From assembly GCA_964449775.1 (NCBI GenBank), contig CAYVBQ010000013.1, positions 1-64,000 of the forward strand: a DNA stretch of 64,000 bases, written 5' to 3'. The notes under the pieces are model-generated. The model was not told where the DNA came from, made no database searches, and worked only from the letters and a program-made list of their open reading frames with translations. Both the position numbers and the translations under genes were made by a program. The DNA comes from Fen-1258 sp964449775 (lineage in GTDB: Bacteria; Bacteroidota; Ignavibacteria; Ignavibacteriales; Melioribacteraceae). Positions 17,806 through 27,691 of this stretch are shown in pieces; position 1 is the first letter of the stretch, and the number at the start of each line of letters is the position of its first letter.

Positions 17806-18204
17806 ATGAAGCGAAAAATAATTCCATACAACCCGGCACTAAAAGAAAAAGCCCGGCAGCTGCGCAACAACAGCACCTTTACGGAAATAATGATGTGGAA
17901 TTATTTAAAGAATAAGCAACTAAAGGGTTACGATTTCCACCGTCAAAAACCCATAGATGAATTTATAGTAGATTTCTTTTGCAGCGAATTAATGCTTGCA
18001 ATAGAAGTTGATGGAGAAAGTCATTACGGTAATGAAGTGTACGATTTACAAAGACAGAATAGATTGGAACAGCTTGGTGTTAGCTTTCTACGCTTTGATG
18101 ATATGGAAGTAAGACATAATTTAGATGTGGTGTTGAAAAGGATTGAAGAATGGATTTGCAAGTATGAACAGACACACCCCTTGCCCCTCTCAAGAGGGGA
18201 CTGA
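17806..18204 (+). CDS. DUF559 (Vsr-like) endonuclease domain protein
   Basis: A 132-residue protein of the DUF559 family, related to very-short-patch-repair and PD-(D/E)XK nucleases. KARQLRNNSTFTEIMMWNYL, then FHRQKPIDEFIVDFFC, then LAIEVDGESHY and FLRFDDMEV are the conserved blocks; the acidic residues of IVDF and EVDG are the likely catalytic ones. It interrupts the hsdS-hsdR order and lies between inverted-repeat arms. Its last residues (THPLPLSRGD) are read from the right arm. It may be a mobile passenger instead of part of the restriction system. Confidence 0.9.
   Translation: MKRKIIPYNPALKEKARQLRNNSTFTEIMMWNYLKNKQLKGYDFHRQKPIDEFIVDFFCSELMLAIEVDGESHYGNEVYDLQRQNRLEQLGVSFLRFDDMEVRHNLDVVLKRIEEWICKYEQTHPLPLSRGD
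18169..18201. repeat. Right inverted-repeat arm of the DUF559 cassette
   Basis: CAGACACACCCCTTGCCCC then TCTCAAGAGGGGAC; its reverse complement matches the arm at 17629-17663. It supplies the final codons and stop region of the DUF559 gene. Confidence 0.75.
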
Positions 18205-18213
18205 TGATTTGAA

Positions 18214-18234
18214 TTATAGTGTATTGCACTATAA
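18214..18234. promoter_or_regulatory. Perfect 8-bp inverted repeat upstream of hsdR
   Basis: TTATAGTG-TATTG-CACTATAA lies in the 130-base gap before hsdR. It could be an operator for a dimeric regulator or a weak hairpin ending the DUF559 transcript. No T-run follows, so an operator is slightly more likely, but nothing in the window names the regulator. Confidence 0.4.
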
Positions 18235-18334
18235 CTCAAGATATAAACATTGTTTATAAATGATTTTCAAATGGTTTTAAGGTCAATTTTAACTCTAATT
18301 AAAATGTGGTTATAACCTATAATTTATAAAGTAG

Positions 18335-21268
18335 ATGAGTAGCCATTTTACAGAACACAAATCGGTTCAACAAAGAATTTTAGAATACGCCGGTTCAATC
18401 GGCTGGAAAATTCTAACAAGATCGGAAACGGAAGAACTCCGTTTATTCGACCGCTCTAAAACTTTGCCGGAAGAACAATCCAAAAGATCATCTCTTTTTC
18501 TTAATCATGTTTTCGCAGAAAAAGTAAAAGCATTCAATCCCAAATTCACGGAAAACATAGATGATTTAATTTCCCGTTTATCCTCACTCTCATCGGATAT
18601 TCACGGCAATAGAGACTTCCTATATTATCTTCGTGGAGAAAAAACATTTTATTGCCCGGAAGAAGAAAGGGAACTGAATCTAACTCTACTCGACTTTGAA
18701 GAACAAAAGAATAATATATATCACGTATCGGAAGAATACTACTTTAACAACGGCCGTTACGGCAATAGGGAAGATATTGTTTTCTTTATAAACGGTATTC
18801 CGGTAATTGTAATTGAATGTAAGAATGCAACTCAAGATGAAGCTCTCTCAATTGGTATTGATCAGATTCGCCGCTATCATAAAGAAACCCCGGAAATGAT
18901 TATTCCGCAGCAAATATTTACAGTAACGGAATCTCTTGGCTTTCTTTATGGTGTTACATGGAATACAAACCGCAAAAACCTCTTCTTTTGGAAAACAGAT
19001 GAAGTTGGCAACTTGGAAGAAAAGATAAAGTCATTCTTTGCTATCTATAGAATACTTTCCTATATAAAAGATTATATAATCTTTGCGGAAAAGGATGAAG
19101 AACTAAACAAGTATATCTTACGTCAGCATCAAGTAACTGCAATAGAAAAAATAATTCATCGTGCTCACGATCCGGTAAAGCATCGCGGATTAATATGGCA
19201 TACTCAAGGTTCCGGTAAAACTTTTACAATGATCAAAGCAGCTGAAATTCTTTTCAAAGCCCAAGCATCGGAAAAGCCCACAATTATTTTACTTATAGAC
19301 CGGAACGAACTTGAAGATCAATTAATCCGGAATCTCACTTCAATAGGTATTACAAATATTGCTCATGCAGATCATATTTCCACACTCCACTCGCTTTTAA
19401 AAGAAGATTACCGTGGAATTATCATCAGCATGATTCACAAGTTCAATGATATGCCCGCCGATGTTAATCTTCGCAAGAATATTTATGTGCTTGTGGATGA
19501 AGCGCACCGAACAACATCCGGCGATCTCGGCAACTATTTATTGGCTGCAACACCAAACGCTACTTTTATCGGGTTCACCGGAACGCCGATAGATAAAATT
19601 GCATACGGCAAAGGCACATTCAAAACTTTCGGTAAAGATGACGAAAAAGGTTATCTCGATAAATATCCAATCTCCGCTTCTATAAAAGATGGAACAACTC
19701 TTCCTCTTTATTATTCTCTCGCTTCTAATGAATTGTTAGTGCCAAGAGAAACACTAGAAAAAGAATTCTTGAATCTTGCCGAGGCTGAAGGCATAAGTGA
19801 TATTGAGGAACTCAACAAAATCCTGGAAAGAGCTGTTGTTACCAAAAACTTTCTAAAAGGAACTGAACGGATAGATAAAATTGCAAGGTTCGTTTCTGAA
19901 CATTATAAAACTTACGTTGAAAATCTTGGCTACAAAGCTTTTCTTGTTGGCGTTGACCGGGAAGCATGTTCACTATATAAAACTGCTCTCGATAAATATT
20001 TGCCTCCGGAATACTCCGAAGTTGTTTATACCGGTGCTTATAACGATACAGAAGAACTGAAGAAATATCACATCACAAAAGAAGAAGAGAAGACAATCCG
20101 CAAAGATTTTTCTAAGCATGATAAACTTCCCAAAATTTTAATTGTAACCGAAAAACTTCTTACCGGCTTCGATTCACCAATTCTTTATGCAATGTATCTT
20201 GATAAACCTATGCGCGATCATACGCTATTGCAAGCAATCGCAAGGGTAAACCGTCCTTATGAGGATGAGGAAGGGAAGAAGAAACCATTCGGCTTTGTCC
20301 TGGATTTTATAGGAATATTTGATAAACTCGAAAAAGCTCTTTCTTTTGATTCGGAAGATGTGCAAAGTGTTATTAAAGATATTGCTCTTCTCAAAACACT
20401 TTTCAAAAATAAAATGGAGAAGGAAGCTCCTAAATACAAGGAGTTAATTCAGCCGCCATATAACGATAAAGAAGTTGATAAATTAATTTTTCATTTCAAG
20501 GATAAATCTAAACGCAAAGAGTTTTTCAAATTCTATAATGAATTGGAAATGCTTTACGAAATTATTTCTCCCGATCTTTTCCTAAGACCTTTTATTGATG
20601 ATTATAAGATTCTCACACAAATTTTCTACATTGTGCGTAATGCTTATGCCAAGAGAATTTATGTAGATAAAGAATTCCAGAGGAAAACCGTTTAGCTTGT
20701 AAAAGAAAACATCGATCTCGAATATCTAAAAGGTGGTACAGAGATTTATGAATTGAATGATAAAACCATTGAGCTTATTAAAAACAATCAGAAACCCGAT
20801 AATGTCAAAATCATAAACCTCATTAAGTCTATTCAAAAACAAGCCGAAGAAAACAGTGGAGATTTAATTCTTATTTCTCTGCAAGATAAAGCTCAAGCGA
20901 TCCAAGAGAACTATGAAGATAGAATTATCACAACAGAAGAAGCACTTGCGCAGCTCGAAAACAATATTAAAGAACATCTGGAAAAAGAGAGAAAGAAAAA
21001 AGAAAAAGGATTCGACAGCTTAACGTTTTTTATTAATTCACTTCTTGAAGAAAATAAAATTGCAGAATCGGAAAAACTCGCAAAAGAAATGAGCGAATCC
21101 TTTTCTAAGTATCCTAATTGGAAAGCGAGCGAAAAAGAAACCCGCGAACTAAGAGAATCACTTTACTTTACAGTACTCACTCAAGTAGATGATGTTGATT
21201 ATGCATGTAAATTAATTGATAACCTTTTTAACATATTGATTAAAGCAAATGAAAACTTGGCAAGATAA
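18335..21268 (+). pseudogene. hsdR: Type I restriction endonuclease subunit R, split by in-frame TAG
   Basis: Translocase and nuclease subunit, read as 786 residues (18335-20695), then TAG at 20693-20695, then the same frame continues to 21268, giving about 977 codons in all. The nuclease site has D148 and IECKNA at 160-165; the motor has HTQGSGKT ending at about 296, VDEAHR near 390 and FTGTP. The part after the stop (LVKENIDLEYL, then coiled helices) is the normal C-terminal domain that contacts HsdM-HsdS. A GAG-to-TAG change would explain it. Restriction is probably impaired unless the stop is an assembly error or read through. Confidence 0.88.
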
Positions 21269-21560
21269 AAAGGAGTTCAAGAATAAAGTTTTAACGGTTG
21301 CAAAACAGTTAAATATAAAGGTGAAATCTATTTCACTTCGCCCAATGAAAAAGAAATGGGCATCTTGTTCAACAGCTGGTAATCTAAATTTTAATTTGGA
21401 TATTCTTGAAATGGAAAAGAAACTCGGAGAGTATGTAATTGTTCATGAGTTGCTGCATTTCCACGTTCCCAATCACGGCAAACTCTGGAAATCACTTTTG
21501 CGAGCCTATCTTGGTAACTATGAAAAACTTGAAAAGAAATTAAAAAGCATTCCATCTTAA
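21249..21560 (+). CDS. YgjP-like (DUF45) zinc metallopeptidase domain protein
   Basis: A 103-residue protein with the zinc-binding motif VHELLHFHVPNHGKLW (HExxH plus downstream H). MKKKWASCSTAGNLNFNLDI is the typical block before it. It is shorter than the usual DUF45 protein and consists only of the core. It overlaps the 3' end of hsdR by 20 bases, an arrangement seen in many type I restriction operons. Its role there is unknown. Confidence 0.9.
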   Translation: MKTWQDKKEFKNKVLTVAKQLNIKVKSISLRPMKKKWASCSTAGNLNFNLDILEMEKKLGEYVIVHELLHFHVPNHGKLWKSLLRAYLGNYEKLEKKLKSIPS

Positions 21561-21579
21561 TTTTTTATGGAATAAAATT

Positions 21580-23295
21580 ATGAATATAACACTTCAAAAT
21601 TTCGAAGAACAAATTAGTGAAGCAATACTCGGGAGAGGGCAAAATTACTTTAAGAAAGGATATGTTAGAGAGCTTGAGGAAATTGAACCGCGCAACTGGA
21701 CTGCTGAAGTTGAGGGTACGGAAATTTATTCTGTAACGGTTGAATTGCATAATGAAGATATATTAGAGTGGGACTGCGACTGTCCGTTTGAAGGTTCAAT
21801 CTGCAAACACGTGGTAGCGGTACTTTATGCAATAACCGAAAATCATGTCACAGAAAATTTAACAGAGAAGAAAACAGGTTCGAGAAGAAATCCAAAAGAT
21901 CATGCCAATATGATATTTCCGAAGGTATCAGTCGAAGAATTAAAAATTTTTTTACTTACGCAATTTTCATCAAACAAGGGATTAAAGAATTCCTTTATTG
22001 CACACTTCGCAGAATATCTCGACGAAGATACAAGCAGCAAATATCGAATCATTGTACAAAATATTTACAAAGCGGCTGTGGGGCGCGGTGGGGTCATCGA
22101 TTATCATTCAGCGCCACGATTAATCCGCCCTCTTGCCGAATTAATCAATAAGGCAAGTGATCTATTTAATATCGGAAATATTACCGAGAGTCTTGCAATT
22201 TGTAAAACTCTTCTTGAGGAAGTGCCTCTGTTTGCCCAAAACATAGATGATTCGGACGGCGGCATTGGTCAGATTTTATATTCTGTATCTGATTTGTTTC
22301 AACAAATCATTGAAAAAGCCCCGCCGGAATTGAAAGACAATTTATTTGAATATTTCAATAAAGAATATCCAAAAGAAAAATACCATGAACTGTCATTTAA
22401 TAATGATCTTTTAGACCTGATATCAACGCTCATTTCTTTACCTGAACATGAAGAACAATTTTTCAAACTTATTGATGATCGAATTGAAATTGAGAAATTA
22501 AAATCATATTCGGAATACGGAATAGTTCGGCTTATAAAAACTAAAGTTGATTATTTTTTAGAAAATGGGAAAACTGAAGAAGCATGGAAATTAATTAAAG
22601 AAAATAGACGTTTTACCGAATTTCTTAAGATGATGATAGAAAGAGCAGTCAAAAGTGAAGATTATGATTCAGCAATTGAATTATGCAATGAAGGAATTGG
22701 CACTGCAAAAAAAGAAAGCCATTCATGGGATGGAATCTACTGGAAAGAAATACTGCTCGATATTTATGAAAAGAAAATGGATATAAAAAGAATCCGGGAA
22801 GTTTCTGAAGAATTATTTTTTAAAACCAACGACAGAATGAAGTATTATAAAAAAATAAAAACGACTTATGATATTAATGATTGGGCGGCTAAGTGCGAAA
22901 AAATAATAGATAAAATCAAGGGGAGTTCACAAAGTAGCATCTATACCGACGCTACTTTGTTAGCCGAAATTTTTATTGAAGAGAATTACAAAGACCGGCT
23001 ATTAAAATTATTAGAGATAAATTCTACTCACATTGAATTTTTAGATAAATACGCAAATCATTTGAAAGATGATTACCCGGAAAAAATCATTCAACTTTTT
23101 GAACCGGCGATTAAAACTTTTGCAATGAATACAGGACGCGATATTTATACTAATGTTGTTAGCTATGTAAAGAAGATGCAAAAATTAAGTGGCGGAGAGG
23201 AAATAGTTAGAAAGATAGTCGGGCAGTTCCGTATCCAATACAAAAACCGGCGCGCAATGATGGAGATACTGAATAAGAATTTCCCGGGCATGTAA
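21580..23295 (+). CDS. SWIM zinc-finger domain protein
   Basis: A 571-residue protein with an N-terminal SWIM zinc finger (CDCPFEGSICKHVVAVLYA near residue 65, the CxC...CxH pattern). The rest is a long helical solenoid-like region without a recognised domain, reminiscent of TPR-type folding. It starts 19 bases after the YgjP-like gene and may be the last gene of the defence operon. SWIM domains bind DNA or proteins; no enzymatic role can be claimed. Confidence 0.85.
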   Translation: MNITLQNFEEQISEAILGRGQNYFKKGYVRELEEIEPRNWTAEVEGTEIYSVTVELHNEDILEWDCDCPFEGSICKHVVAVLYAITENHVTENLTEKKTGSRRNPKDHANMIFPKVSVEELKIFLLTQFSSNKGLKNSFIAHFAEYLDEDTSSKYRIIVQNIYKAAVGRGGVIDYHSAPRLIRPLAELINKASDLFNIGNITESLAICKTLLEEVPLFAQNIDDSDGGIGQILYSVSDLFQQIIEKAPPELKDNLFEYFNKEYPKEKYHELSFNNDLLDLISTLISLPEHEEQFFKLIDDRIEIEKLKSYSEYGIVRLIKTKVDYFLENGKTEEAWKLIKENRRFTEFLKMMIERAVKSEDYDSAIELCNEGIGTAKKESHSWDGIYWKEILLDIYEKKMDIKRIREVSEELFFKTNDRMKYYKKIKTTYDINDWAAKCEKIIDKIKGSSQSSIYTDATLLAEIFIEENYKDRLLKLLEINSTHIEFLDKYANHLKDDYPEKIIQLFEPAIKTFAMNTGRDIYTNVVSYVKKMQKLSGGEEIVRKIVGQFRIQYKNRRAMMEILNKNFPGM

Positions 23296-23352
23296 GATAT
23301 TGAAAGCCTTGAATCTCTTCGGATTAGCGACGGGGAATTCAGCTCGAAGAAA

Positions 23353-25158
23353 TCAAAACTCATTAACAATTCCAAAATGTATTTTACCTTCGCCGAATGA
23401 ATCACCTTTAGCAAGTGCAAAACTTACACCAAGAACTCCAAGACCGGTTTCGATATTCAAACCAAAGCCGTAACCGATCTTAAAAGAAGAGATCTCCGGA
23501 ATATTCTTTCGCCTATCCTCGTTTCGTAAAAAATATCCGCTGTCAAAAAACAAAAAAGCAAATGAACGGCGCGAAAGCAAAAATCGATATTCCAGATTTG
23601 ACCAAAGAATTCTATTCCCTTGAAATTGTTTCTCTCTATATCCGCGCAGAGAATTTGTACCCCCGAGAAAATAGAGATCGCTCAATTCAACATCGTCTCC
23701 GCGCAATTCACGACCGTGAATACCGAAGGCAGCAACGTGTTTTTGAAAAAGCTGCTGGAAAATATTAAAATCGAATTCAAGTCGCTGAAGTGTAATATCA
23801 GTTTTTGTGTCCTGTGTAATGAGAGCGGACGAACCATTTATTCTTTTGGATGTGTACTTGTAAGTATTGTTGAAATAAATTCCTTTTGTCGGCGCATAGA
23901 AATCGTTACGTGTGTCGATCTTAAAATTAACACCGCTCGTAAATGAAGAAGAATTGAACACCGTAAAATTAGTTGAATTCAATACAGAAGGAATTGTTGA
24001 TTGCGTACTGATAAGTATCGAAGCAGATATCTCATCTGTGGCGAGATACTCCAGCCGTGCTTCAAGATCCCGCTGAATGTAGGTTGAATCTTGTTTCCGT
24101 TGGAATAATTTCCCCTCGATGTTAAATGGAAAATCGAACAGCCATGTTTCGAGATAGCGAAGTTCAAGTTCTTGAGAAGAACTGTTTTCCTGCTGCCAGC
24201 GAAGAAAAGCAGCGCGCCCTGTCCCGAAAAGATTTCTCAAATTTACATTAACAAATCCTGTTAGGTAACCTCCCTCCTTATCATTAGCTGCGGGAACGTA
24301 TCCCATTATTCCATCAAAAAAATTTGTTTGCTTTTCTTTAACAGATATTTTGAGAACGCCTTCCTGTTTAGAGTTGAAGTAGAAAGTTGGCGGTTCAACC
24401 AATTCAAAAAAACGTAAACGGTTCAAGCGGTCCGGTACCGCGTCAATTTTTTTCTGAGAATATTCTTCGCCAATTCTAAACTGAAGCGCTCTGATTATTA
24501 CGAAATCTTTTGTTTTGTCGTTACCATCAATTTCTATCTTATCTATTTTGCTATTTGTGCCTGCATCAATATAAAGTATAAGATTCGCTAAATGGTTTTC
24601 TTTTGTCGAGTCATCCGTAAACTCAACTGATTCAATTCTTATTGACGAGAATGGAAATCCTTTGTCTTCGTAGTAGTCAAGAACTTCCGAAAGCGCAAAA
24701 TCAATATTGGAACTTGTGAGCGGAGAGTTTTGAATCTGCGACAAAATATTTGCGATAGAGAGCGAATCTTTAACCGCGTTACCGAAACTAATCTTATTAA
24801 TGAGTGTTGGTCTTCCTTCTGAAAGATCAATTAAAATAGAAAATTTCGCCGAATCAATTTTTTGTAATTCAACTGTATTAAAATCAAGATGAAAATATCC
24901 TTTCGCTTGCATCCCGTTAGCGATTCTGGATTTTATCGAATCTTCCATTCCAGGAAAATAATTTGAGCCGGTAGAAATTCTCATCCAGCCAAGATATTCG
25001 TTCTCGGAAAATGTTTTTGAGCCGGTGATCTGAATTTTGGATATAGTTTGTGGGAATAGATCTGCTGAAATGAAAATGAGAAATGCGAAAATAAAAATGT
25101 GAACAGAATGTAAGTGACACGGAATTACCCGGTATAAATCATAACTTACGTTATACAT
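23353..25158 (-). CDS. BamA/TamA-like Omp85 outer-membrane protein
   Basis: About 601 residues. After a hydrophobic signal region (VHIFIFAFLIFISADLFPQ) come POTRA-like repeats (ISKIQITGSKTFSENEYLGW, and IDKIEIDGNDKTKDFVIIRA near residue 195), then a 16-strand-type beta barrel with the LRGYREKQFQGN loop motif. It is most like outer-membrane assembly or translocation proteins of the Omp85 superfamily. The ATG at 25158 is chosen because the open frame before it runs through a palindromic repeat that ends only three bases upstream; the native start may have been lost to that repeat. Confidence 0.88.
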   Translation of the reverse strand: MYNVSYDLYRVIPCHLHSVHIFIFAFLIFISADLFPQTISKIQITGSKTFSENEYLGWMRISTGSNYFPGMEDSIKSRIANGMQAKGYFHLDFNTVELQKIDSAKFSILIDLSEGRPTLINKISFGNAVKDSLSIANILSQIQNSPLTSSNIDFALSEVLDYYEDKGFPFSSIRIESVEFTDDSTKENHLANLILYIDAGTNSKIDKIEIDGNDKTKDFVIIRALQFRIGEEYSQKKIDAVPDRLNRLRFFELVEPPTFYFNSKQEGVLKISVKEKQTNFFDGIMGYVPAANDKEGGYLTGFVNVNLRNLFGTGRAAFLRWQQENSSSQELELRYLETWLFDFPFNIEGKLFQRKQDSTYIQRDLEARLEYLATDEISASILISTQSTIPSVLNSTNFTVFNSSSFTSGVNFKIDTRNDFYAPTKGIYFNNTYKYTSKRINGSSALITQDTKTDITLQRLEFDFNIFQQLFQKHVAAFGIHGRELRGDDVELSDLYFLGGTNSLRGYREKQFQGNRILWSNLEYRFLLSRRSFAFLFFDSGYFLRNEDRRKNIPEISSFKIGYGFGLNIETGLGVLGVSFALAKGDSFGEGKIHFGIVNEF

Positions 25159-25161
25159 GTT

Positions 25162-25257
25162 GTCATTCTGAACGGAACAACGTGGAGTGAAGAATCTAAT
25201 TATTGAATGGGTTACTGTAATTAGATTCTTCTCCCGCTGAAGCGGGATCAGAATGAC
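25162..25257. repeat. Palindromic repeat, GTCATTCTGAACGG family, copy 2
   Basis: Same layout as 5729-5824: ends GTCATTCTGAACGG and CAGAATGAC, inner arms GAAGAATCTAATT and AATTAGATTCTTC, with CCCGCTGAAGCGGG near the right end. It lies directly in front of the Omp85 gene start. Confidence 0.78.
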
Positions 25258-25304
25258 AGGTACACAATTTTTTTTGAAAAGTGAGATCATACCTAATCAT
25301 TACG

Positions 25305-26276
25305 TTATAGATAATTCGGTGTGTCATTAATAATTTTCATTTTTTTACCAATAGAGATCACTTCAACTTGTTCGATGAAGCGGTTCATCCGATCAAAAGA
25401 AACTTCACATGTTTCCAGCATCTTTGCGTTTGCGGCACCAAGTGCTGTAGCAATTTTAACAAATTGATCGAAGACAAGTGCATTTTCCAAACCATAAGCA
25501 ACACCGGCTACAAACGCATCGCCGCTTCCCGTCGCATCAAAAACATCAACACGTGGAGGGATAATTTTGTAGTGAAAATCAAATTTACTTGCGTAAATGG
25601 GATTTGCCCCATCTGTTAAGAAAGTCAGCTTAATATTTTTTGAGTACAACTCTCTAAGGAAATCCACTTTTTCATCTTCGGTACTTAAAGAAACACCAAG
25701 CGATTTTTCTACCTCATCAATAATATTGTGAATTACTGTCGGGCCCACATCAATACAGCTTATAAGATGTGTGCCGTAAGTGTCCACTATAGAAATTTTA
25801 TCATGCTTGTTGGCAAGTTCAATTCCGTAAGGAAAGATATCATCCGTTTCTTTACATGGAGAGCTGCCCGCAAAAATAACTATCGAACAATTCTGAATCA
25901 TCTTTTCAAGTTTGCTTTTGAATTCATCCGCTTCTTCGGAAGAGATCAAACTGTTCCTTCCGAAGAATGTTGAAACCCGTTTGTTCTTCTCTTCAACTAT
26001 CAGGTCGGCAATACGCGTTTCTGATTTTGTTGACACGACGGAGAAATCAATTTTATCTTGTGTTAAGCAATGACGCAAAACTTTTCCGTTGTTGCCGCCA
26101 AGAAATGTAAATGCAGAATTCTGAATTCCAAGATAATATAATTGACGGCTAACATTGATTCCTTTGCCGCCCCCATAAAATGTTTCTCTCAAGCATCTGT
26201 TTGTATTGCCGAGTTCAACAGAATCGAAAAACAATCTGCGTTCAAGCAGGGGATTGATTGTTACAGTAAGAATCAT
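25305..26276 (-). CDS. PfkB-family sugar kinase (1-phosphofructokinase type)
   Basis: A 323-residue carbohydrate kinase. MILTVTINPLLE at the start, FYGGGKGINVSRQLYYLG near residue 35, FAGSSP near residue 145 and DATGSGDAFVAGVAYG near residue 248 (anion hole and catalytic D) place it in the 1-phosphofructokinase/tagatose-6-phosphate kinase branch. The exact sugar phosphate is not decided by sequence. It stands alone; a PTS or fru operon is not nearby. Confidence 0.88.
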   Translation of the reverse strand: MILTVTINPLLERRLFFDSVELGNTNRCLRETFYGGGKGINVSRQLYYLGIQNSAFTFLGGNNGKVLRHCLTQDKIDFSVVSTKSETRIADLIVEEKNKRVSTFFGRNSLISSEEADEFKSKLEKMIQNCSIVIFAGSSPCKETDDIFPYGIELANKHDKISIVDTYGTHLISCIDVGPTVIHNIIDEVEKSLGVSLSTEDEKVDFLRELYSKNIKLTFLTDGANPIYASKFDFHYKIIPPRVDVFDATGSGDAFVAGVAYGLENALVFDQFVKIATALGAANAKMLETCEVSFDRMNRFIEQVEVISIGKKMKIINDTPNYL

Positions 26277-26319
26277 TGATGTGATTTATGAAAAATTAGA
26301 AAAAGAGTTATAAAGCAAT

Positions 26320-26391
26320 GTAGAGTGTATAATTTAGAAGGTAGAGTTGAAATATATTTCTTCATTCTACACTCTACGTTCTACATTCTAA
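26320..26391. repeat. Inverted GTAGAATGTAGA-type repeat
   Basis: TAGAGTGTATAATTTAGAAGGTAGA faces TTCTACACTCTACGTTCTACATTC. This family (tracts of TAGAGTGTAGAATG) recurs at 46137-46393, inside and just after rpiA, and near 49315. Confidence 0.6.
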
Positions 26392-26392
26392 G

Positions 26393-27667
26393 TTATTGCC
26401 TGTATCCGGGCCAGCGGCTGAAATCGGGATCTAGTAAACGATAATCACCAAAACCGGTTTGATCTAAGAATACAAAAGATCTATTCAGTTCGTAGTATTC
26501 CCAAATTTCATATGGCTTCGAGTTCATATCTAACGGATGTCTTTCAACATAGCTTGGAGGACCGAACGTAATAAAAATCATTCCCATATCGCTATGCCAT
26601 CCTTCACCGAACCCCTTGAAATTTTTATTAGCATAATCAACCCGTCTATAATATTCATTGAGAATCGGGTTATCATCATCTTTAGGATTTGGTTTCTTCT
26701 TATCCCAAAATGCCATGAAGCGATCCATCCTATCCTGGATTTCTTTTGCCTCTTTAATATAATTCAATTCAGCAGGCGATGCGATGTAGAGCATTTGTGC
26801 AATAGCTTTGTCTAAATCGTTGATAGAGGAAGGAATACCTTCTATTTTGGAAACAAAACTTTTCGAAATTGAAGTTATCTCTTTCCGGTTCACGTCTTTT
26901 AGTGTAATAGATAAAGAAAAACCCCCTACTGAAAAACTTGCATTGTTAATAATGTGTGTAATTGAGTTTGTGCCCGGTTGAATTGTGCGTGGATCTTCCT
27001 GCCTTAGAGAAACGTTTTTCTTTAAATCGTTCAATGTGTATTCAAGAACTACATCTTCTTTTGTGCTGGAATAAATATCAAAGTAGAACGATAGTGAAGT
27101 CCGTTTACTTGTTACGGCACCTGAAATATTCGGAATAATTTTTTCGCCTTCAGAATTTTTTACAATTTCCGAGATCAGCATTAAATCGCTCAGTCCAAGA
27201 GTGCCTGAAATTTCACGAACAATGAGAGGAAATTCTCTCGATGAAATTCGCCGGGAATCGGAATCTTCAACAATGCATTTTAAAACATATTTACCGGGTA
27301 ATAAATCATAAGATTTGTAGGTGATAAAAAAATTTGATTTGGCTAAGGTTTGAGAAAATTCATCTGTAGTAACTTTCTCTTTCCAGTTGCGTTCAAAGAT
27401 TATGCTGTTTTTCCCTTCATCCCAAAATGTTAGAGTAACGTTGAATCCACCTTGGAAATGATCATCTTTTTTGATGAATGAAATAATTGGATAAGGCACT
27501 TGAACGAAAACATCAATCCGGGTTTTATTCGCTATTTCGCTTTTATATCCGGCGTAATCAACAAAGAAACCGCTGGAGTTAACAAATGAATTCTTGCCGG
27601 AAGAATATTCAACTTGAGCAGACAATATCGATCCGAGAAGAAACACCAACAAAAATATTTTTTTCAC
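26393..27667 (-). CDS. GWxTD domain-containing secreted protein
   Basis: A 424-residue protein with a signal peptide (FLLVFLLGSILSAQ). The C-terminal GWxTD domain begins GFGEGWHSDMGMIFITFGPP (the motif reads GWHSD) and ends with a conserved EIWEYYELNRSFVFLDQTGFG block. The middle is beta-rich. It starts with GTG at 27667, supported by AGGAG eight bases before. The family is common in Ignavibacteria and related phyla; its function is unknown. Confidence 0.88.
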   Translation of the reverse strand: MKKIFLLVFLLGSILSAQVEYSSGKNSFVNSSGFFVDYAGYKSEIANKTRIDVFVQVPYPIISFIKKDDHFQGGFNVTLTFWDEGKNSIIFERNWKEKVTTDEFSQTLAKSNFFITYKSYDLLPGKYVLKCIVEDSDSRRISSREFPLIVREISGTLGLSDLMLISEIVKNSEGEKIIPNISGAVTSKRTSLSFYFDIYSSTKEDVVLEYTLNDLKKNVSLRQEDPRTIQPGTNSITHIINNASFSVGGFSLSITLKDVNRKEITSISKSFVSKIEGIPSSINDLDKAIAQMLYIASPAELNYIKEAKEIQDRMDRFMAFWDKKKPNPKDDDNPILNEYYRRVDYANKNFKGFGEGWHSDMGMIFITFGPPSYVERHPLDMNSKPYEIWEYYELNRSFVFLDQTGFGDYRLLDPDFSRWPGYRQ

Positions 27668-27691
27668 TTAGGATACTCCTTTCTACTTAAT

